Numbered from the stretch's first letter, positions 24,447 through 36,065 are shown. The stretch: DNA of 64,000 nucleotides from Hydrangea macrophylla (GCA_033977485.1 CM066989.1:35838595-35902594), one strand, 5' to 3'. Made by a program: numbers and translations. The notes: generated by a model from the letters alone, not told the origin.

Positions 24447-26555
24447 ATGCCGCCGAAGAAGGGTAAAAGGACCGCTGATTCAACTGGTCAAGAGGACCTG
24501 CAGATCGAGCCGCGTGCTACCTCCATGACCGCTGACCAGGTCTCGGCGGCGCTAGAACAACTCTTGGAAGGCCAGGTCCGAACACAACAGCAAATAGAGG
24601 CGCTCATGGCCCAGCATGAAAAGGCGGTGGGGGACCATGAGAAAAGCCCTTCGTCGGAAAAGCGGCCCGAAAAGAGCACTCCCAGCCGGGGGCCCGTTCG
24701 GACGAATGGAAAAACCCGATCTGCTCCAGTGTCCCAACCTGACCATGAGCGTCAACCGGAGGGAGAACGTAGCCATGCTACTAAGCGCTCGCAGAGAGGA
24801 CCTCGGTACGTTCCTCGCCGAGCGCGCCGAGTGGAGGATGCCAGGATCCTCATTGAGCGAAGACGAGCTGCAAGAGGAGAAGCGCCGGGACGTAAAGCCC
24901 GGGAGTCTGTCAATGATCCACCCGTCTTGAGCCGGGGGGATCTGAGGCATAGACTGTCCCGGACACATAGCCGGGTGTTATCCCCGAGATCAACGCGCTT
25001 TGAGGATGAGGCCTCGTCATCTGATCCTACCTACCACTCGGATACAGAAAGAAGGACCGGGCACACCAACGTCAAAGCCCAGGTCGAGGAGTTACAGCAA
25101 CAGATCGAGAGGTTGAACCGCAAGTCCGGTCATGACCTCACGAATACCGAAACGGAGTCGCCCTACACTATCCGGGTGACACAGTTCCCGATTCCACGGA
25201 AGTTCAAACCCCCTCATCTCAGTTCATATGACGGCAAGGGGAGTCCGGTGGACCACATCCGCACCTACAAGGCACAGATGGCACTGGCCACTACAATAGA
25301 CGAGCTGCTGTGTTTGGCTTTCCCTAGTACTCTCAAGGGATCGGCCGCACAGTGGTTCCATGCCCTGAAACCCCGGACGGTCGACAACTTCAAGTCCCTC
25401 AGCAAGCTCTTCATCAGCCAGTTCGTCGGGATGCTGGACCGCTCCCAACCGGACACCCAGCTGCTAGCCGTCAAGCAGCAAAAGGCTGAATCTTTAAGAG
25501 AGTACGTGGATCGCTTCAACCAGCAGAGGCTTCTGATCCGCAACCTCAATGAAACGGCCGCAATCATGGCCTTCTGTTCGGGAGTTCAGCACACCAAGGT
25601 GGGCACATCTTTCCATCGAAATCGACCGGCCACCCTAGTGGAACTCTCGGAAAGAGTTGGGAAGTACATAGACACCGAAGAGTTTTTGAAAGCAAAACGC
25701 GCCAGCCAGGCGGGAGACGAATCCCCGCAGGCCAAGCGCAAGCGCGAGGGGTCAGAGAAGGGTCCGGGAAAAAGGCCGAGGCAAGATCAGCGGGATGCTA
25801 GGGGGCAGCCCCCAACAGCTTTTACTCCCCTTTCCCGGCCCATACATGAGGTAATGGCCGCTGCAGAAGCACAGAGGCTGCTCCCGCAGCCAGCTAAGCT
25901 CAGAGCCCCGCCCGGCAAGAGAAACCGGGAGAAGTTTTGCCGTTATCACAGGGATCACGACCACGAAATGGAGGATTGCTTCAAGCTAAAGATAGCGATC
26001 GAGAAACTGATCGAGCAGGGGCATCTTGCCGAGTTTGTTACGGCCGACAGACGCCCCCGTCAGGATGCTCAAGCTCCCGGTCAGCCTCCTCCACCACTCG
26101 GCCACATTAACGTGATCTCCGGAGGAACATCTGGCGGAGGCGATTCTCAGTCGGCGCGGAAGAGGCATGCCCGAGCGTCCCGAGCGGACGTATGGCAGGT
26201 CCAATCCACCGGCCCCTCACCAGCTGACGTTCTGACATTCTCGTCCGACGACGCGCAGGGCCTCCATTGCCCCCATGATGACCCGCTAGTAGTAACGCTT
26301 TCTATAGCTAACTATATGGTCCAGAGGGTGCTAGTTGACACTGGCAGTTCGTCCGACATAATGTTTGTAGCGGCGTTCGACCAACTCGGGATTGACCGGG
26401 ATCGGCTCTGGCCAGTTGCTACTCCCCTGGTCGGATTCAACGGCTCTAGTACTCAACCGCTCGGCACGATCGAACTCCCAGTTCTCATGGGAACCTATCC
26501 GCAGCAGGTTTCCACGCTCACCAATTTCGTGATAGTGGAGGCCCCATCGGCCTAA
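24447..26555 (+). pseudogene. Tat element gag and protease
   Basis: The first methionine is MPPKKGKR at 24447. The protein has a basic, low-complexity N-terminus and a retrotransposon gag domain at about residues 240-375 (FPIPRKFKPPHLS, AAQWFHALKP, LREYVDRFNQ). A zinc-knuckle-like CRYHRDHDHEMEDC lies near residue 497, and an aspartic protease motif VDTGSS near residue 629. Gag packages the RNA and forms the particle; the protease cleaves the polyprotein. The frame ends at TAA 26553-26555, but NVILGRPTLN continues at once in the same frame, so this is a nonsense mutation, not a natural end. GC content is far above the flanking LTRs. Confidence 0.9.
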
Positions 26556-28589
26556 AACGTTATTCTCGGGAGGCCGACCCTCAACAGAGCCCGAGCAATT
26601 GTTTCCACATACAGCTTGATTGTGAAATTCCCGACCCCCCAGGGGCCTGGATGCTTGCGAGGAGACCAGACCACGGCCCGAAGTTGTTATGTCAACTCGC
26701 TGCGCCGGGGGGCAATCACCGAATCACTGAACGTCCAAGAAATGGACCCCCGAGACCAGAGGGACGTGATCGGGCCTATGGAAGAATTGGAGCAAGTTGT
26801 GCTAGATCCAGAACACCCGGGCCGCACGGTCAGCGTAGGCGTCCTACTGGAGCCCGCCTTAAAAGAAAAGGTGATCCAGTTCCTACGGCAAAATCGGGAC
26901 GTTTTTGCTTGGAGTCACGAGGACACGCCCGGAATTGATCCCCGAGTAATGTCCCATCGTCTCAACGTCAGCCCAGACTGCCGTCCAATAAAGCAGAAGC
27001 GAAGGGGCATGGCGCCCAAAAGACAAAAAGCTGTAAGCGAGGAGGTCGCGAAGCTCCTGAAAGCTAACTCCATCCGAGAGGTCCACTACCCCGACTGGTT
27101 GGCCAATGTTGTACTGGTCAAGAAAAGCAATGGCAAATGGCGGATGTGTGTGGACTTCACCGACCTCAACAAGGCCTGCCCCAAGGACTGTTATCCGCTG
27201 CCCAGGATAGACCTCCTTGTCGATTCAACGGCAAGCCACTCGCTCCTCTCGTTCATGGACGCCTACTCGGGGTACAATCAGATCAGCATGTACCCCAAGG
27301 ATGAAGAGAAGACGGCGTTCATCACCGACCAAGGCACGTACTGTTACAGAGTCATGCCCTTCGGCCTTAAGAACGCCGGGGCTACATACCAACGCCTAGT
27401 CAACTTCATGTTCAGAGACCTCATCGGAAAGTCCATGGAAGTATACGTGGACGATCTCCTGGTCAAGAGCCGAAATGAACCCGATCACCTGGAGCATCTG
27501 GCCGGGGCCTTCCGCATTTTGAGAAAGTTCAGGATGAGGTTGAACCCGGCCAAATGCACCTTTGGGGTCTCATCCGGAAAGTTCCTCGGTCATCTAGTCA
27601 GCAGACGGGGAATCGAAGCAAATCCAGACAAAATCCAGGCTATCATCAACATGCGGTCCCCCAAGTCGACAAAGGAAGTTCAAAGCTTAGCCGGGCGGGT
27701 GGCCGCACTGAACAGATTTGTCTCCCGAGCTACCGACCGGTGCCTCCCGTTCTTTAAAATCCTCCGTAAAGCTTTTCAATGGTCGGAGGAGTGCGAGGAG
27801 GCATTCCAAGACCTCAAGAAGTACCTGGCCTCTCCTCCTCTACTGACGACACCTACGGACGGAGAAGAACTATTCCTGTACCTGGCAGTGTCACCGTCGG
27901 CGGTCAGCTCGGCACTCATTCGGGAAGAGCACGGGGTACAGTTCCCTGTGTACTACATTAGCCGGGCCCTGCAAGGGGCGGAGAGCCGATACTCCCGCAT
28001 CGAGAAATTGGCCTTCGCCCTCATTACTTCTGCCCGAAGGCTCCGTCCGTACTTCCAGGCACATGCCATTGTAGTACTCACCGATCAACCGCTCCGCAAA
28101 ATTCTCTCCCGGCCAGACACGTCCGGAAGGCTCGTTAAATGGGCTTTGGAATTGGAGGAGTTTGAGGTGACTTACCGGCCGCGGACGACCATCAAGGGAC
28201 AAGCCGTCGCAGATTTTCTGCTCGAGTTTACATATCCCGAAGACCCGATAGAAGAACCCGAGCCTGCGGCCTTACCGCCGGGGTTGCAATCCGGCATCCC
28301 TACTTGGGTACTTCATGTTGACGGCTCTTCTAACCAACAAGGTAGTGGTGCCGGGATCATCTTAACTACCCCCGACGGAATCCAGCTGGAATATGCTTTG
28401 AGATTTGGGTTTCGTGCCTCCAACAACGAGGCCGAATACAAAGCCCTCTTGGTCGGGTTACAATTAGCCATTTCGATGAGTGCACAACAAGTCGAGAGCT
28501 ACAGCGACTCTCAGCTCGTGGTTAATAAGGTAAAACAGGAATATGAAGCGCGGGAAGACAGCATGATAGCCTACCTAGCCCTAGTCTAA
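26556..28589 (+). pseudogene. Tat element reverse transcriptase and two RNase H domains
   Basis: This is the same reading frame after the first nonsense codon. The RT domain runs from about 26990 to 27600, with VDFTDLNKACPKDCYPLP and the catalytic YVDDLLVKS (about 27443). The RNase H of the RT is next (FPVYYISRALQGAE, VLTDQPLRKIL). A second RNase H-like domain starts near 28314 (LHVDGSSNQQGSGAG, NNEAEYKALLVGL, SDSQLVV). Two RNase H domains are a Tat-lineage signature. TAA at 28587-28589 interrupts the frame, and TTSKQLRGF follows in frame. A one-base change from CAA would explain it. Confidence 0.9.
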
Positions 28590-30212
28590 ACGACATCCAA
28601 ACAACTCCGAGGATTTTCCATCACCCGGATACCTAGAGAAGAAAACACCAGGGCTGACCGGCTTGCTCGCCTCGCATCGTCAGCTGAGTCAGACTTGCCT
28701 GGGATAAGAATACAATTCTTACCCGAGCCGAGTGTGATCCATTCAGAGGGCATGGAGGTTGACCCGGTCACTCTGGGACCTAGTTGGATGGATCCAATCG
28801 TGACATTCTTGGCAACAGGAGCGCTGCCAAGCGGCAGAGAGGAAGCCAGGAGGGTAAGGTACCGGGCGGCGAGATACCACATTCTAGATGATGTCCTCTA
28901 CAAGAGAGGATTCACCATCCCGTACCTTCGCTGCGTTCATCCTACGCAGGTCCGAGCAATATTGTTTGAAATCCACGAAGGCGTGTGCGGGAACCACATA
29001 GGAGGCCGGACACTTTCCAGAAAGGCCCTACTACAGGGTTATTACTGGCCAACCATGGCCCGAGATTCACTGGAATACGTTCGAAGGTGCGACAAGTGCC
29101 AGTGGTACTCTCCTATGATAAACCAACCGGGAGAAGTTCAAACCCCGGTCTATAGCCCCTGGCCATTCGCCCAATGGGGGATCGACATCGTTGGTCCCTT
29201 ACCAACAGGGAAAGGGTAGGTCAAGTTTGCGGTAATAGCCGTTGACTACTTCACCAAGTGGGCGGAAGCTGAGCCCCTGGCAACGATAACCGAGCAAAAG
29301 ATGGAACATTTTGTAGAGAGAAATATCCTTAGCAGGTTCGGCATTCCGCGAGTCTTGATCAGCGACAACGGGAGACAATTTGATACACCTGTCTTTAGAC
29401 AGTTCTGCTCAGACTACGGAATACTGAACCATTACTCTTCTCCCGAGCATCCACAAGCAAATGGTCAGGCCGAGGTGACCAACCGCACGATCTTGCAGTC
29501 AATTAAAATAAGGCTGGAGGGAGCCAAGGGCCTGTGGGCCGATGAACTCCCAGCCCTCATGTGGGCCTACCGTACCACACCCCGGGCAGCTACGGGCGAA
29601 ACCCCATTTTCATTAACTTACGGTTTTGAGGCAGTAGTCCCCACAGAGCTCGGGCTGCCCACATACCGGGTGGCTACTTTCAATACCCAAGCCAACGGAG
29701 AAGCCCTCAGGACTGAACTAGACTTGGTGGAAGAGAAAAGGGACCAGGCCTATCTCAAGGTGGCAGCTTACAAGCAAAGGGTCTCGCGATACTACAATAG
29801 TAAGGTGAAGCGTCGTAGTTTCCAGGTTGGGGACCTTGTTCTTAAAGCAGTAAACCAGTCAACCCGAGTTCCAGGCCATGGGAAGTTGGGAGCAAACTGG
29901 GAAGGACCGTATATAGTCACTCGGGTCAACCGACCAGGAACCTACTGGCTACAAAGCATGGACGGGCACGACCTCAGTCACCCCTGGAACGTACAACATC
30001 TCCGCAAGTATTTTAGCCTTGCTAGGACAATTGTTACAGATGATTATCTTTTAAATAAAATGGAAAAGTTTGCTTTGAAACATGACTCCCTTCGGGCAAT
30101 ACACCAAAAGACCTCGGGCCTAACCCCGAGGCACCAAAAGACCTCGGGCCTAACCCCGAGGCACCAAAAGACTTCGGGCCTAACCCCGAGGCATAAAAGA
30201 CCTCGGGCCTAA
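28590..30212 (+). pseudogene. Tat element integrase
   Basis: The zinc-binding HHCC region lies at about 28970-29105 (HEGVCGNHIGG, CDKCQ). The catalytic core follows, with WGIDIVGPLP, a TAG stop at 29217-29219, then AVDYFTKWAEAEPL, ISDNGRQFD and HPQANGQAEVTNRT, giving the D, D and E of the triad. The C-terminal domain includes VGDLVLKA and GPYIV and no chromodomain. The protein ends by running into a 30-bp repeat array that adds copies of HQKTSGLTPR. Integrase inserts the cDNA into the chromosome. The stop inside the core means this copy cannot make full-length integrase. Confidence 0.9.
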
Positions 30213-30380
30213 CCCCGAGGCACCAAAAGACCTCGGGCCTAACCCCGAGGCATCAAAAGACTTCGGGCCTAACCCCGAGGCATAAAAAGACCTCGGGCCT
30301 AACCCCGAGGCACCAAAAGACCTCGGGCCTAACCCCGAGGCATCAAAAGACCTCGGGCTCCGAACCCAGGCACCGAAAGA
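30105..30380 (+). repeat. 30-bp hairpin-forming tandem repeat at the end of integrase
   Basis: Eight units and one degenerate unit of the type ACCAAAAGACCTCGGGCC-TAACCCCGAGGC occur in a row. Each contains complementary CCTCGGG and CCCCGAGG arms. The first three are read as HQKTSGLTPR; a one-base deletion in the fourth shifts the frame to the stop at 30212. There are no spacers, so it is not a CRISPR array. Confidence 0.9.
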
Positions 30381-30385
30381 CTCTG

Positions 30386-30885
30386 CAACCACCCATGTTC
30401 CAGGTCGGTTTCCTATGGTCGATCCCCAGCACGCCCCCTCCTTAGTAGGAACCCTGGGGGCAAGAGGGTTCTATACCTAAACAGGAAATTAACTAAAGCT
30501 TTGCTTAGGTCCAGCCGACGATGGGGCCAGACCCCTAGGTGGCCAGCGATAGCAAGCTTCAAACGCTCCTGCAACCACCCATGTTCCAGGTCGATTCCCT
30601 ACGGCTGGACTTTCCCGAAGCACCCGCACACCCACCTTAGCAAAATGCTTGGGGGGCAGGGGATAGAGGGAAATACCAAGGCCTAAGACAGGGAATTACA
30701 ACGCTCGACTAGGTGTTCTGTGGGTCACGGTCCTAAAGCATTTGCTAAGGCGGATGTTAGGTTGGCCAAAGCCACACGGATACTAGCAAAAATATTAAAT
30801 GCCCTGTGGGTAACGGTCTTAAAAGCATTTGCTAAAGCAGATGTTAGGATTGGCCAAAGCCATACGGGTTCTAGTAAAGGTTAAA
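30386..30885 (+). repeat. Imperfect duplicated segments after the hairpin array
   Basis: GCAACCACCCATGTTCCAGG starts two related segments (about 30387 and 30569). A second pair of about 85 bp begins near 30717 and 30805 (CATTTGCTAA, GGATGTTAGG, TTGGCCAAAGCCA). No ORF is supported. This is 3' untranslated sequence of the Tat element. Confidence 0.7.
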
Positions 30886-30957
30886 GTGCAGTACAACAAA
30901 ATTAATGGAAGGGTGACCTCAGGGGCCTTTGCATTAAATTAAACAAATGTACCGAGC

Positions 30958-30983
30958 CTGGGGGGCAGTTGTAGTAGCCTCCT

Positions 30984-31017
<34 letters not shown>
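30958..31017 (+). other. Polypurine-like motif and A33 run at the end of antisense gene 1
   Basis: GGGGGGCAGTTGTAGTAGCCTCCTC is followed by 33 A residues (30985-31017). A homologous arrangement, GGGGGCAGTTATAATAGCC plus A13, lies at 38920-38964 beside antisense gene 2. The true polypurine tract before the 3' LTR has the related ATGGGGGGCAGC. Confidence 0.7.
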
Positions 31018-31019
<2 letters not shown>

Positions 31020-31065
31020 AACTACAAGCGCTGAAAATGAACAGCAGGAAGAATAGACCGGGGAG

Positions 31066-32514
31066 TCAGTCTTCCACATTTACCGCAATATCGGTCTCCC
31101 CGGTCTGCTCCCCGGGAGCGGCAATTCTGTCCTCCGCTAAAACCCCCTCCGGGGTGAGCTCAGTGGCCTCGGCGATGACCATAGGATCTCCAGCGGCCGC
31201 CGGATCCTCGCCAGCAGCAGGAGCTTCACCAGCAATAGGATCCTCTCCAATGTCCCAGTAGTCCGAGTCAATCCCCTCGTAGGCCGAAAGGACCCATTCG
31301 GGATGGTCCCGGGCTACCCGCCGTTTCAGATCATCATAACCTTGGAAGAAGCCATCATCAAAAGCTCCTTCCAAGGCCCCTGCGGAAGGTGTCTCAGTCA
31401 CCGCCTTAGCCTGGGCTTCGGCTGCCGTGACGAGGGCCCGGGCAGCTTCCAACTCGGCCAAAGCAGCGGCCAGGTCCGCCTGAGCCGCCCCTAAGCTCGA
31501 GGCCAGCGATTTCGTCTTGCTTGTCTCCACGGCCAGGGCAGCCCTCGCTACGTGTAGCTCTTTCCGCTCCTTCGAAAGGGCGGCTTCAGCGGCACTCACC
31601 TTCCCGGCCAGGGAAGAATGGACAGATTCAGATCCCGCGGCTATACATCCCACCTACAGCAGGAGAATGCAAATCTGTTAAACAAGTAATGAGTATAGGG
31701 CAAGTTCACATTTAAAAGGAAAGCAGGACACCCACCAGGTGGGAGATGCTATACAGCCACCCTTGGAGCCCTTGGGGAGACAGCTCGGCACATGCTGTCA
31801 CCTGGCTTGGTGCGAGGCAAGGTTTTAGCCTCTCCCGGGCCTCGTCATGTCCGCCGGAGGGCAAACCCGACGGAATGTCAGCCCCATGCACGGATTCCTC
31901 AACAGCCGGCCTGGGTGGAGCCGATGTCCCCACAGGACTTGTACGGGCAGTCGTCCCGTGGCGGATGCGCCTAAGCGGGCGCTCACCGCCTGGAGCCTCG
32001 GTGGCCGGTCTTTTTCCTTGTGCAATAGCCACCCGAGCGGCAGTAGTGGCGGCGGCGGCAGCCTGTCTCTCCCGTAGTTGGTCCAAATTGCGCTTGGGAG
32101 CCATTTCTGCAGAAACCGAGATTGCACGGTCAGAAGGGCAAGGGGCAGGAATAATGCAAGTACATGGGTAATGTATAATGTCGCTGAAATACTCACCAGG
32201 GATGATATGCGCGAAGCTGGGGGCCGGAATAGGCGGCTCAGGGGAATAGGTTACGACAAAATCTCCCGTCCGGGACAACACGTTCCCGACGCTGGTGGGT
32301 AGCCCTGCTAGCTTCAGGATCCTGGCCTGGCACACCTCAGGGATTTTCGGGGGTTTAGCTGAGCCCGCTGCAAACAAGAAGGAAATATAATCAGTAATCC
32401 ACTATGTTCCGAATAGGCCAAAGTAGCAGACAGGTCGGAAGGGCGGTCTTACCCCTCAACTCCCTGGCCCAGGATGTCCTCAGCTGGGTCCCCGGAGCCA
32501 TGTCACAGAGACGA
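31066..32514 (-). pseudogene. Antisense gene 1, exons 2-5 (coiled-coil tail)
   Basis: This is the 3' part of a gene on the minus strand, separated from its 5' part (37498-38186) by the CACTA insertion. Coding segments are 32514-32453, 32367-32197, 32106-31736 and 31653-31066. Introns of 85, 90 and 82 bp have GT donors (GTAAGA, GTGAGT, GTGGGT) and AG acceptors (TTTGCAG, TTCTGCAG, CTGTAG). Codon phase is kept at all three joins. The protein here is alanine-rich and likely coiled coil (AAEAALSKERKEL, AALAELEAARAL), with an acidic Pro/Ala-rich C-terminus and a stop at 31066-31068. The role is unknown. The assignment to the 37498 part rests on the restored frame and the 3-bp TSD. Confidence 0.75.
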
Positions 32515-32529
32515 CACTACAAGAAAAAT

Positions 32530-32805
32530 TGCTTTTTATGTCACTTTTTAAATTGCATTTATGTCACTTTTATTTTGAGTGACATAATTATTTATCATCC
32601 TAGCTTTTTATGTCACTTTTTAGGTTTTTATGTCACTTTTAAAAAAAAGTGACATAAATAATAATACATTTATGTCACTTTTTAAAAATCGACATAAATA
32701 AAAACGCGGTGGCATTTTTGTAAATAAAAGATTTCATTTTTATGTCACTTTTTATAAAAAGTGACATAAATATCTAATTTTTAAAAAAAGCGACATAAAC
32801 AAAAT
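32530..32805. repeat. Left subterminal repeats of the CACTA element
   Basis: Several copies of TTATGTCACTTTT and its complement AAAAGTGACATAA occur, some as adjoining inverted pairs. Subterminal arrays of this kind are transposase-binding regions in studied CACTA elements. Confidence 0.85.
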
Positions 32806-33847
32806 TTATGCGCGCGGAAATAGCGCTGGCTCTTTTTAGTCCCATAGCTCTCGATCTCTTAGTCACATTTTGCAAATTTCCCTCCTCAAATTTGCCCAAA
32901 TTTTCCTCCACAAATTTGCCGAGCCCTAAATCTAAACTGGAGAAGAAGAGCCTACCACTCCACTCTAGGCCGCCACCGACTTCTCCAAGGTCAACTTCTC
33001 TCTCGGTCCGGTCAGCTTCTCTTTCACTGAATCCTTTGAGGAAACACATTTTGTATATGCACGCTAATCGCAATCTCTCAGCAGCTTCAAGCCTCAGCTC
33101 ACTGAGAGAGAATCGCCATCTCTGTCTCGGAAGACTCTCGCCGCTGCATCTCTGTTTGGTAAGACTCTCTCTCTCACTCTCTCTCTCTCTCTCTGAACCA
33201 TAATTTTATGATTGCACAGCGTCGTCGTTCTTTGAATCTCCACTCAAAAGGATCTATAAAATTCTGTAGTGCTTGAGACAACCAGGTTAGTTTTTTTGGG
33301 TTCCAATACATATATACATATATATATATATACGAATTTATATCTCTATGTGTGTAGTTGCACACATATATATATATATATTCACTTCTCTAAAAAAATG
33401 AACATGATGAAACAAGCAGAACATAGACTTCAACATTATAGTTATGATCAATTGTTAGTGACATGGTGTGTTATGTATAGAGAACTTGAATTCTTTAATG
33501 TGGGCTCTTCTCTGTTTCAATGTTCAGCAGTGGTTCCTTTTCTATTTCCCTTATCTATGGCAGAATTTAGGCTTTCTACATATTTGAGCATAATTTGAAT
33601 GTAATGCATTGCTTTAGAAAAATAGTATATTTTCTAATTGTTGTGATGGTCTTTTTCCCCTCTTTTTATCAGAATAACATTCACATATGTTTACATCTCT
33701 TCATTTTTCTCTTGAATGAATATATGAGAATTTGATTTTAGAGAAGGCACTACCCTTGATTATTCCACTTTTGAAATTCCAGAGCTTGAGAAACTTCGGC
33801 TACTCATGGTTGTTTCTGGCTACTATGATACGTAGAAGAACTTTAAA

Positions 33848-33930
33848 ATGTGTTTACGGTCATCAAGTAACAAATTAGAACAATAAAATGTGTTTACGGT
33901 CATCAAGTAACAAATTAGAACAATAAAATA
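33848..33930 (+). repeat. Short tandem duplication in the CACTA interior
   Basis: A unit of about 40 bp beginning AATGTGTTTACGGTCATCAA occurs twice in succession without change. No function is apparent. Confidence 0.8.
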
Positions 33931-34180
33931 TGCTTACCATTCTTGTATGTGCGTCGTAAAGTTTTTTCAGAAACTCAGAAAAGAAATATGCTTATCCTAC
34001 ATTACCTTTATCTTACAAGTACTCTTTGCGTGTTTATGTGCGCACGTGTGTATACATTGATGGACTAGAATCAAATCATGAAAATATTCGCCACTAAAAA
34101 ACATACTTTGGCGCTTTAACATGTGTTCATAATATATAAGCCAATTGATTGGTCACTGCATCTGTGTCAACCTCTGTTAG

Positions 34181-35158
34181 GTAGGTGGAACTACGGACAA
34201 CATAGAAGAAAGTTGTGCTACATTTTGCCACTCGTGCCTTGGGATTAACAACCCCATTAAAGACTACCCATCAGATTGATAATTGCACTGAAGGCTGGTA
34301 TTGTAATTGAAGTTGATTTTTTATTGTTATTTTAATATTTGGAGGTATGTTTTTCGTGATTGGTTTAGAAAGTAAGTGATTTCTTCAAATTTACATGCAG
34401 TGTTGTGTTAGCTAGAACAAAGGAGTACTGTTCAGATTTTCATGGAAAAATCAGGGTAAGTTCATAATTCCCTTTCTAGTTTCTTGTCTAGACTAATGTA
34501 CAGTTAAATTCTTCATGATTTGTTCGTCAAATAATTGTTTTTCCTACCGCCATGCGTGTGTAAACTTTAATTATGAAATCGAATTTTGATTATTTGGTTT
34601 TGGCTTATTCTGAATTGAGATCTATTTTCTTAATTAGTGCTTGTCTCAGCTTTTCAATATTAATCTAGGCGTGTATTTGTCATCAGGAGAAAAAGGTGAA
34701 GAAGCTTTATCTTTCTCTTGTTGCTGCTCCTATTCGAGTTGGAGTAATTACCCACTACATGCGTCCAATTAATATTGCTCCAAGGCTTGTTTCTAAAGGT
34801 AGCAGTGGTTATCCTATGCATTAGATTTAACCTTTTGAGAGTTCATGCTTTGAGGTAAACAAATACCTGATATATGGTATAATGGTAGTGTTTACTGATT
34901 CTCTAACCTGTTTCCCAATGCAGAGGGAGAAAAAAAAATGTTTATTTTGTAATGGTTGGCTAAACCGAAAAATTGTTATGAAACACAGATTTCATCAAAG
35001 GGTGGCCCTTGTGCCAACTGGAGGTCTTGGAATGCAAGAAGGTCCTCTGGTCAGGTTCTGTAACTGAAGAGATGTATAGAATGGAGGATTGTGGATGGCC
35101 TTCAAAAGATTTTGCATATGAGTGTAAAATCAACCTTTTGACTGGTAAAACCCATCAG
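34181..35158 (+). pseudogene. Captured exons of an RluA-type RNA pseudouridine synthase gene
   Basis: Four exons with intact GT-AG borders lie at 34181-34297, 34401-34455, 34687-34798 and 34989-35158. They join in phase after the first exon. The encoded HQIDNCTEG corresponds to the catalytic HRLD-x-x-TSG motif of RluA-type pseudouridine synthases, keeping the Asp. ARTKEYCSDFHGKIR, THYMRPINIAPRLVSK and INLLTGKTHQ match the family, and I think the source is a plant organellar pseudouridine synthase (RNA pseudouridine synthase 6-like). These enzymes isomerise uridine in RNA. Exon 1 has an extra T near 34225 that breaks its frame, and both gene ends are missing. It is a captured fragment, not a working gene. 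Confidence 0.85.
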
Positions 35159-35714
35159 GTATTGCCCATCCTTCTTCCCTTTTCCCTTCCATGCTGTTTG
35201 TTTTTTCTTCTTTTTTTGGCCTTGGGAGTTGGGACCTTATGTTGTATCGACTATTCTATTGCGTCCAAATTACCAGTGTCCCCAAGTTATGACATTGGGT
35301 ACGACCCGTATGGTACAAGATGAATCCAATGTTGTACTCAAATGGGACATGGATCCTCCACATGTAATGATGTTGGAAAAAGGAAGAAGAAGCTCATAAT
35401 TGATTACAATGTAAAATTTTCAGCTTTTCCTATGAAGGGTATAAAAACCCTTGAACTATATTCGAACAAGAATATTATTGAATACGATAACATCATGCAA
35501 TCCAATATGTATAGGATATAAAATTTTTTATGTCTAGGGCATGTTACATACTCGTTCCAATTTTTAGACGCATTTCAAGCCGGGTCCATGTATCGTAAGA
35601 TATGGAGTTAGAGATATCAGACACCTAGACGCACATCCCATACCTGACATGCGTAATCGAGTCAATTTAACATTGTCTGGGTCCCTGGGGACATCAGCCT
35701 GGCACATGGAAATT

Positions 35715-36065
35715 GAAATTGGACATATAACTCCTGGAGATACTCAAGTTTAGATTGAAAAATGGGAAGTTATCTCTGGTACTCTTTGCAAGAAAACTCT
35801 TGGCACATCCACGGGAAGTCTTATTCATGTCATTTGGTATGTTTTTCAACAATAGAAAAATACAGAATGATTCATTTAGATGTTGTTTACTCGTTTCTGT
35901 ACATTATAGAGTATGTATTACCATCGTTTATACTTATATACCCAATGGCTTGTAAACCATTGGCTTTTGCAGAATGGTTTTAGCATTGGTATTGGAGACA
36001 CTATTGCAGATACATCGACTATGGAAAAAATTAATGAAACAATTTCTAAAGCTAAAAATGAAGTC
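35715..36065 (+). pseudogene. RPB1: Captured fragment of the RNA polymerase II largest subunit gene
   Basis: The frame encodes TPGDTQV, a stop, then ISGTLCKKTLGTSTGSLIHVIW, ending at a GT near 35836. From 35940 it encodes [20 protein letters not shown], then [18 protein letters not shown], to 36065. This order matches the conserved pore/funnel region of the RNA polymerase II largest subunit. Family members have about 14 residues between the two blocks; here an AT-rich intron-like stretch with that coding part missing lies between them. The in-frame TAG (about 35751) and the deletion show decay. The enzyme is nuclear and makes mRNA; this fragment cannot. Confidence 0.85.

Noticed and set aside
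24552..24968. Minus-strand ORF opposite gag
   Set aside because: Shadow frame of the GC-rich gag coding sequence, with no domain or promoter.
30105..30380. CRISPR-like array of 30-bp repeats
   Set aside because: Units are contiguous with no unique spacers, the context is a plant retrotransposon, and units overlap the integrase frame.
31746..32302. Plus-strand ORFs opposite the antisense gene exons
   Set aside because: They are high-GC shadow frames. The minus strand has splice sites, phase and length consistency.
32808..33203. 131-codon plus-strand ORF near the CACTA left end
   Set aside because: Ser/Leu/Pro-rich, ending in a CT-rich microsatellite, with no family match. More likely 5' UTR of a captured gene.
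33174..33365. ORFs across TA and CT microsatellites (also 51712-52070)
   Set aside because: Their peptides are simple repeats of Tyr-Ile and Leu-Ser from low-complexity DNA.
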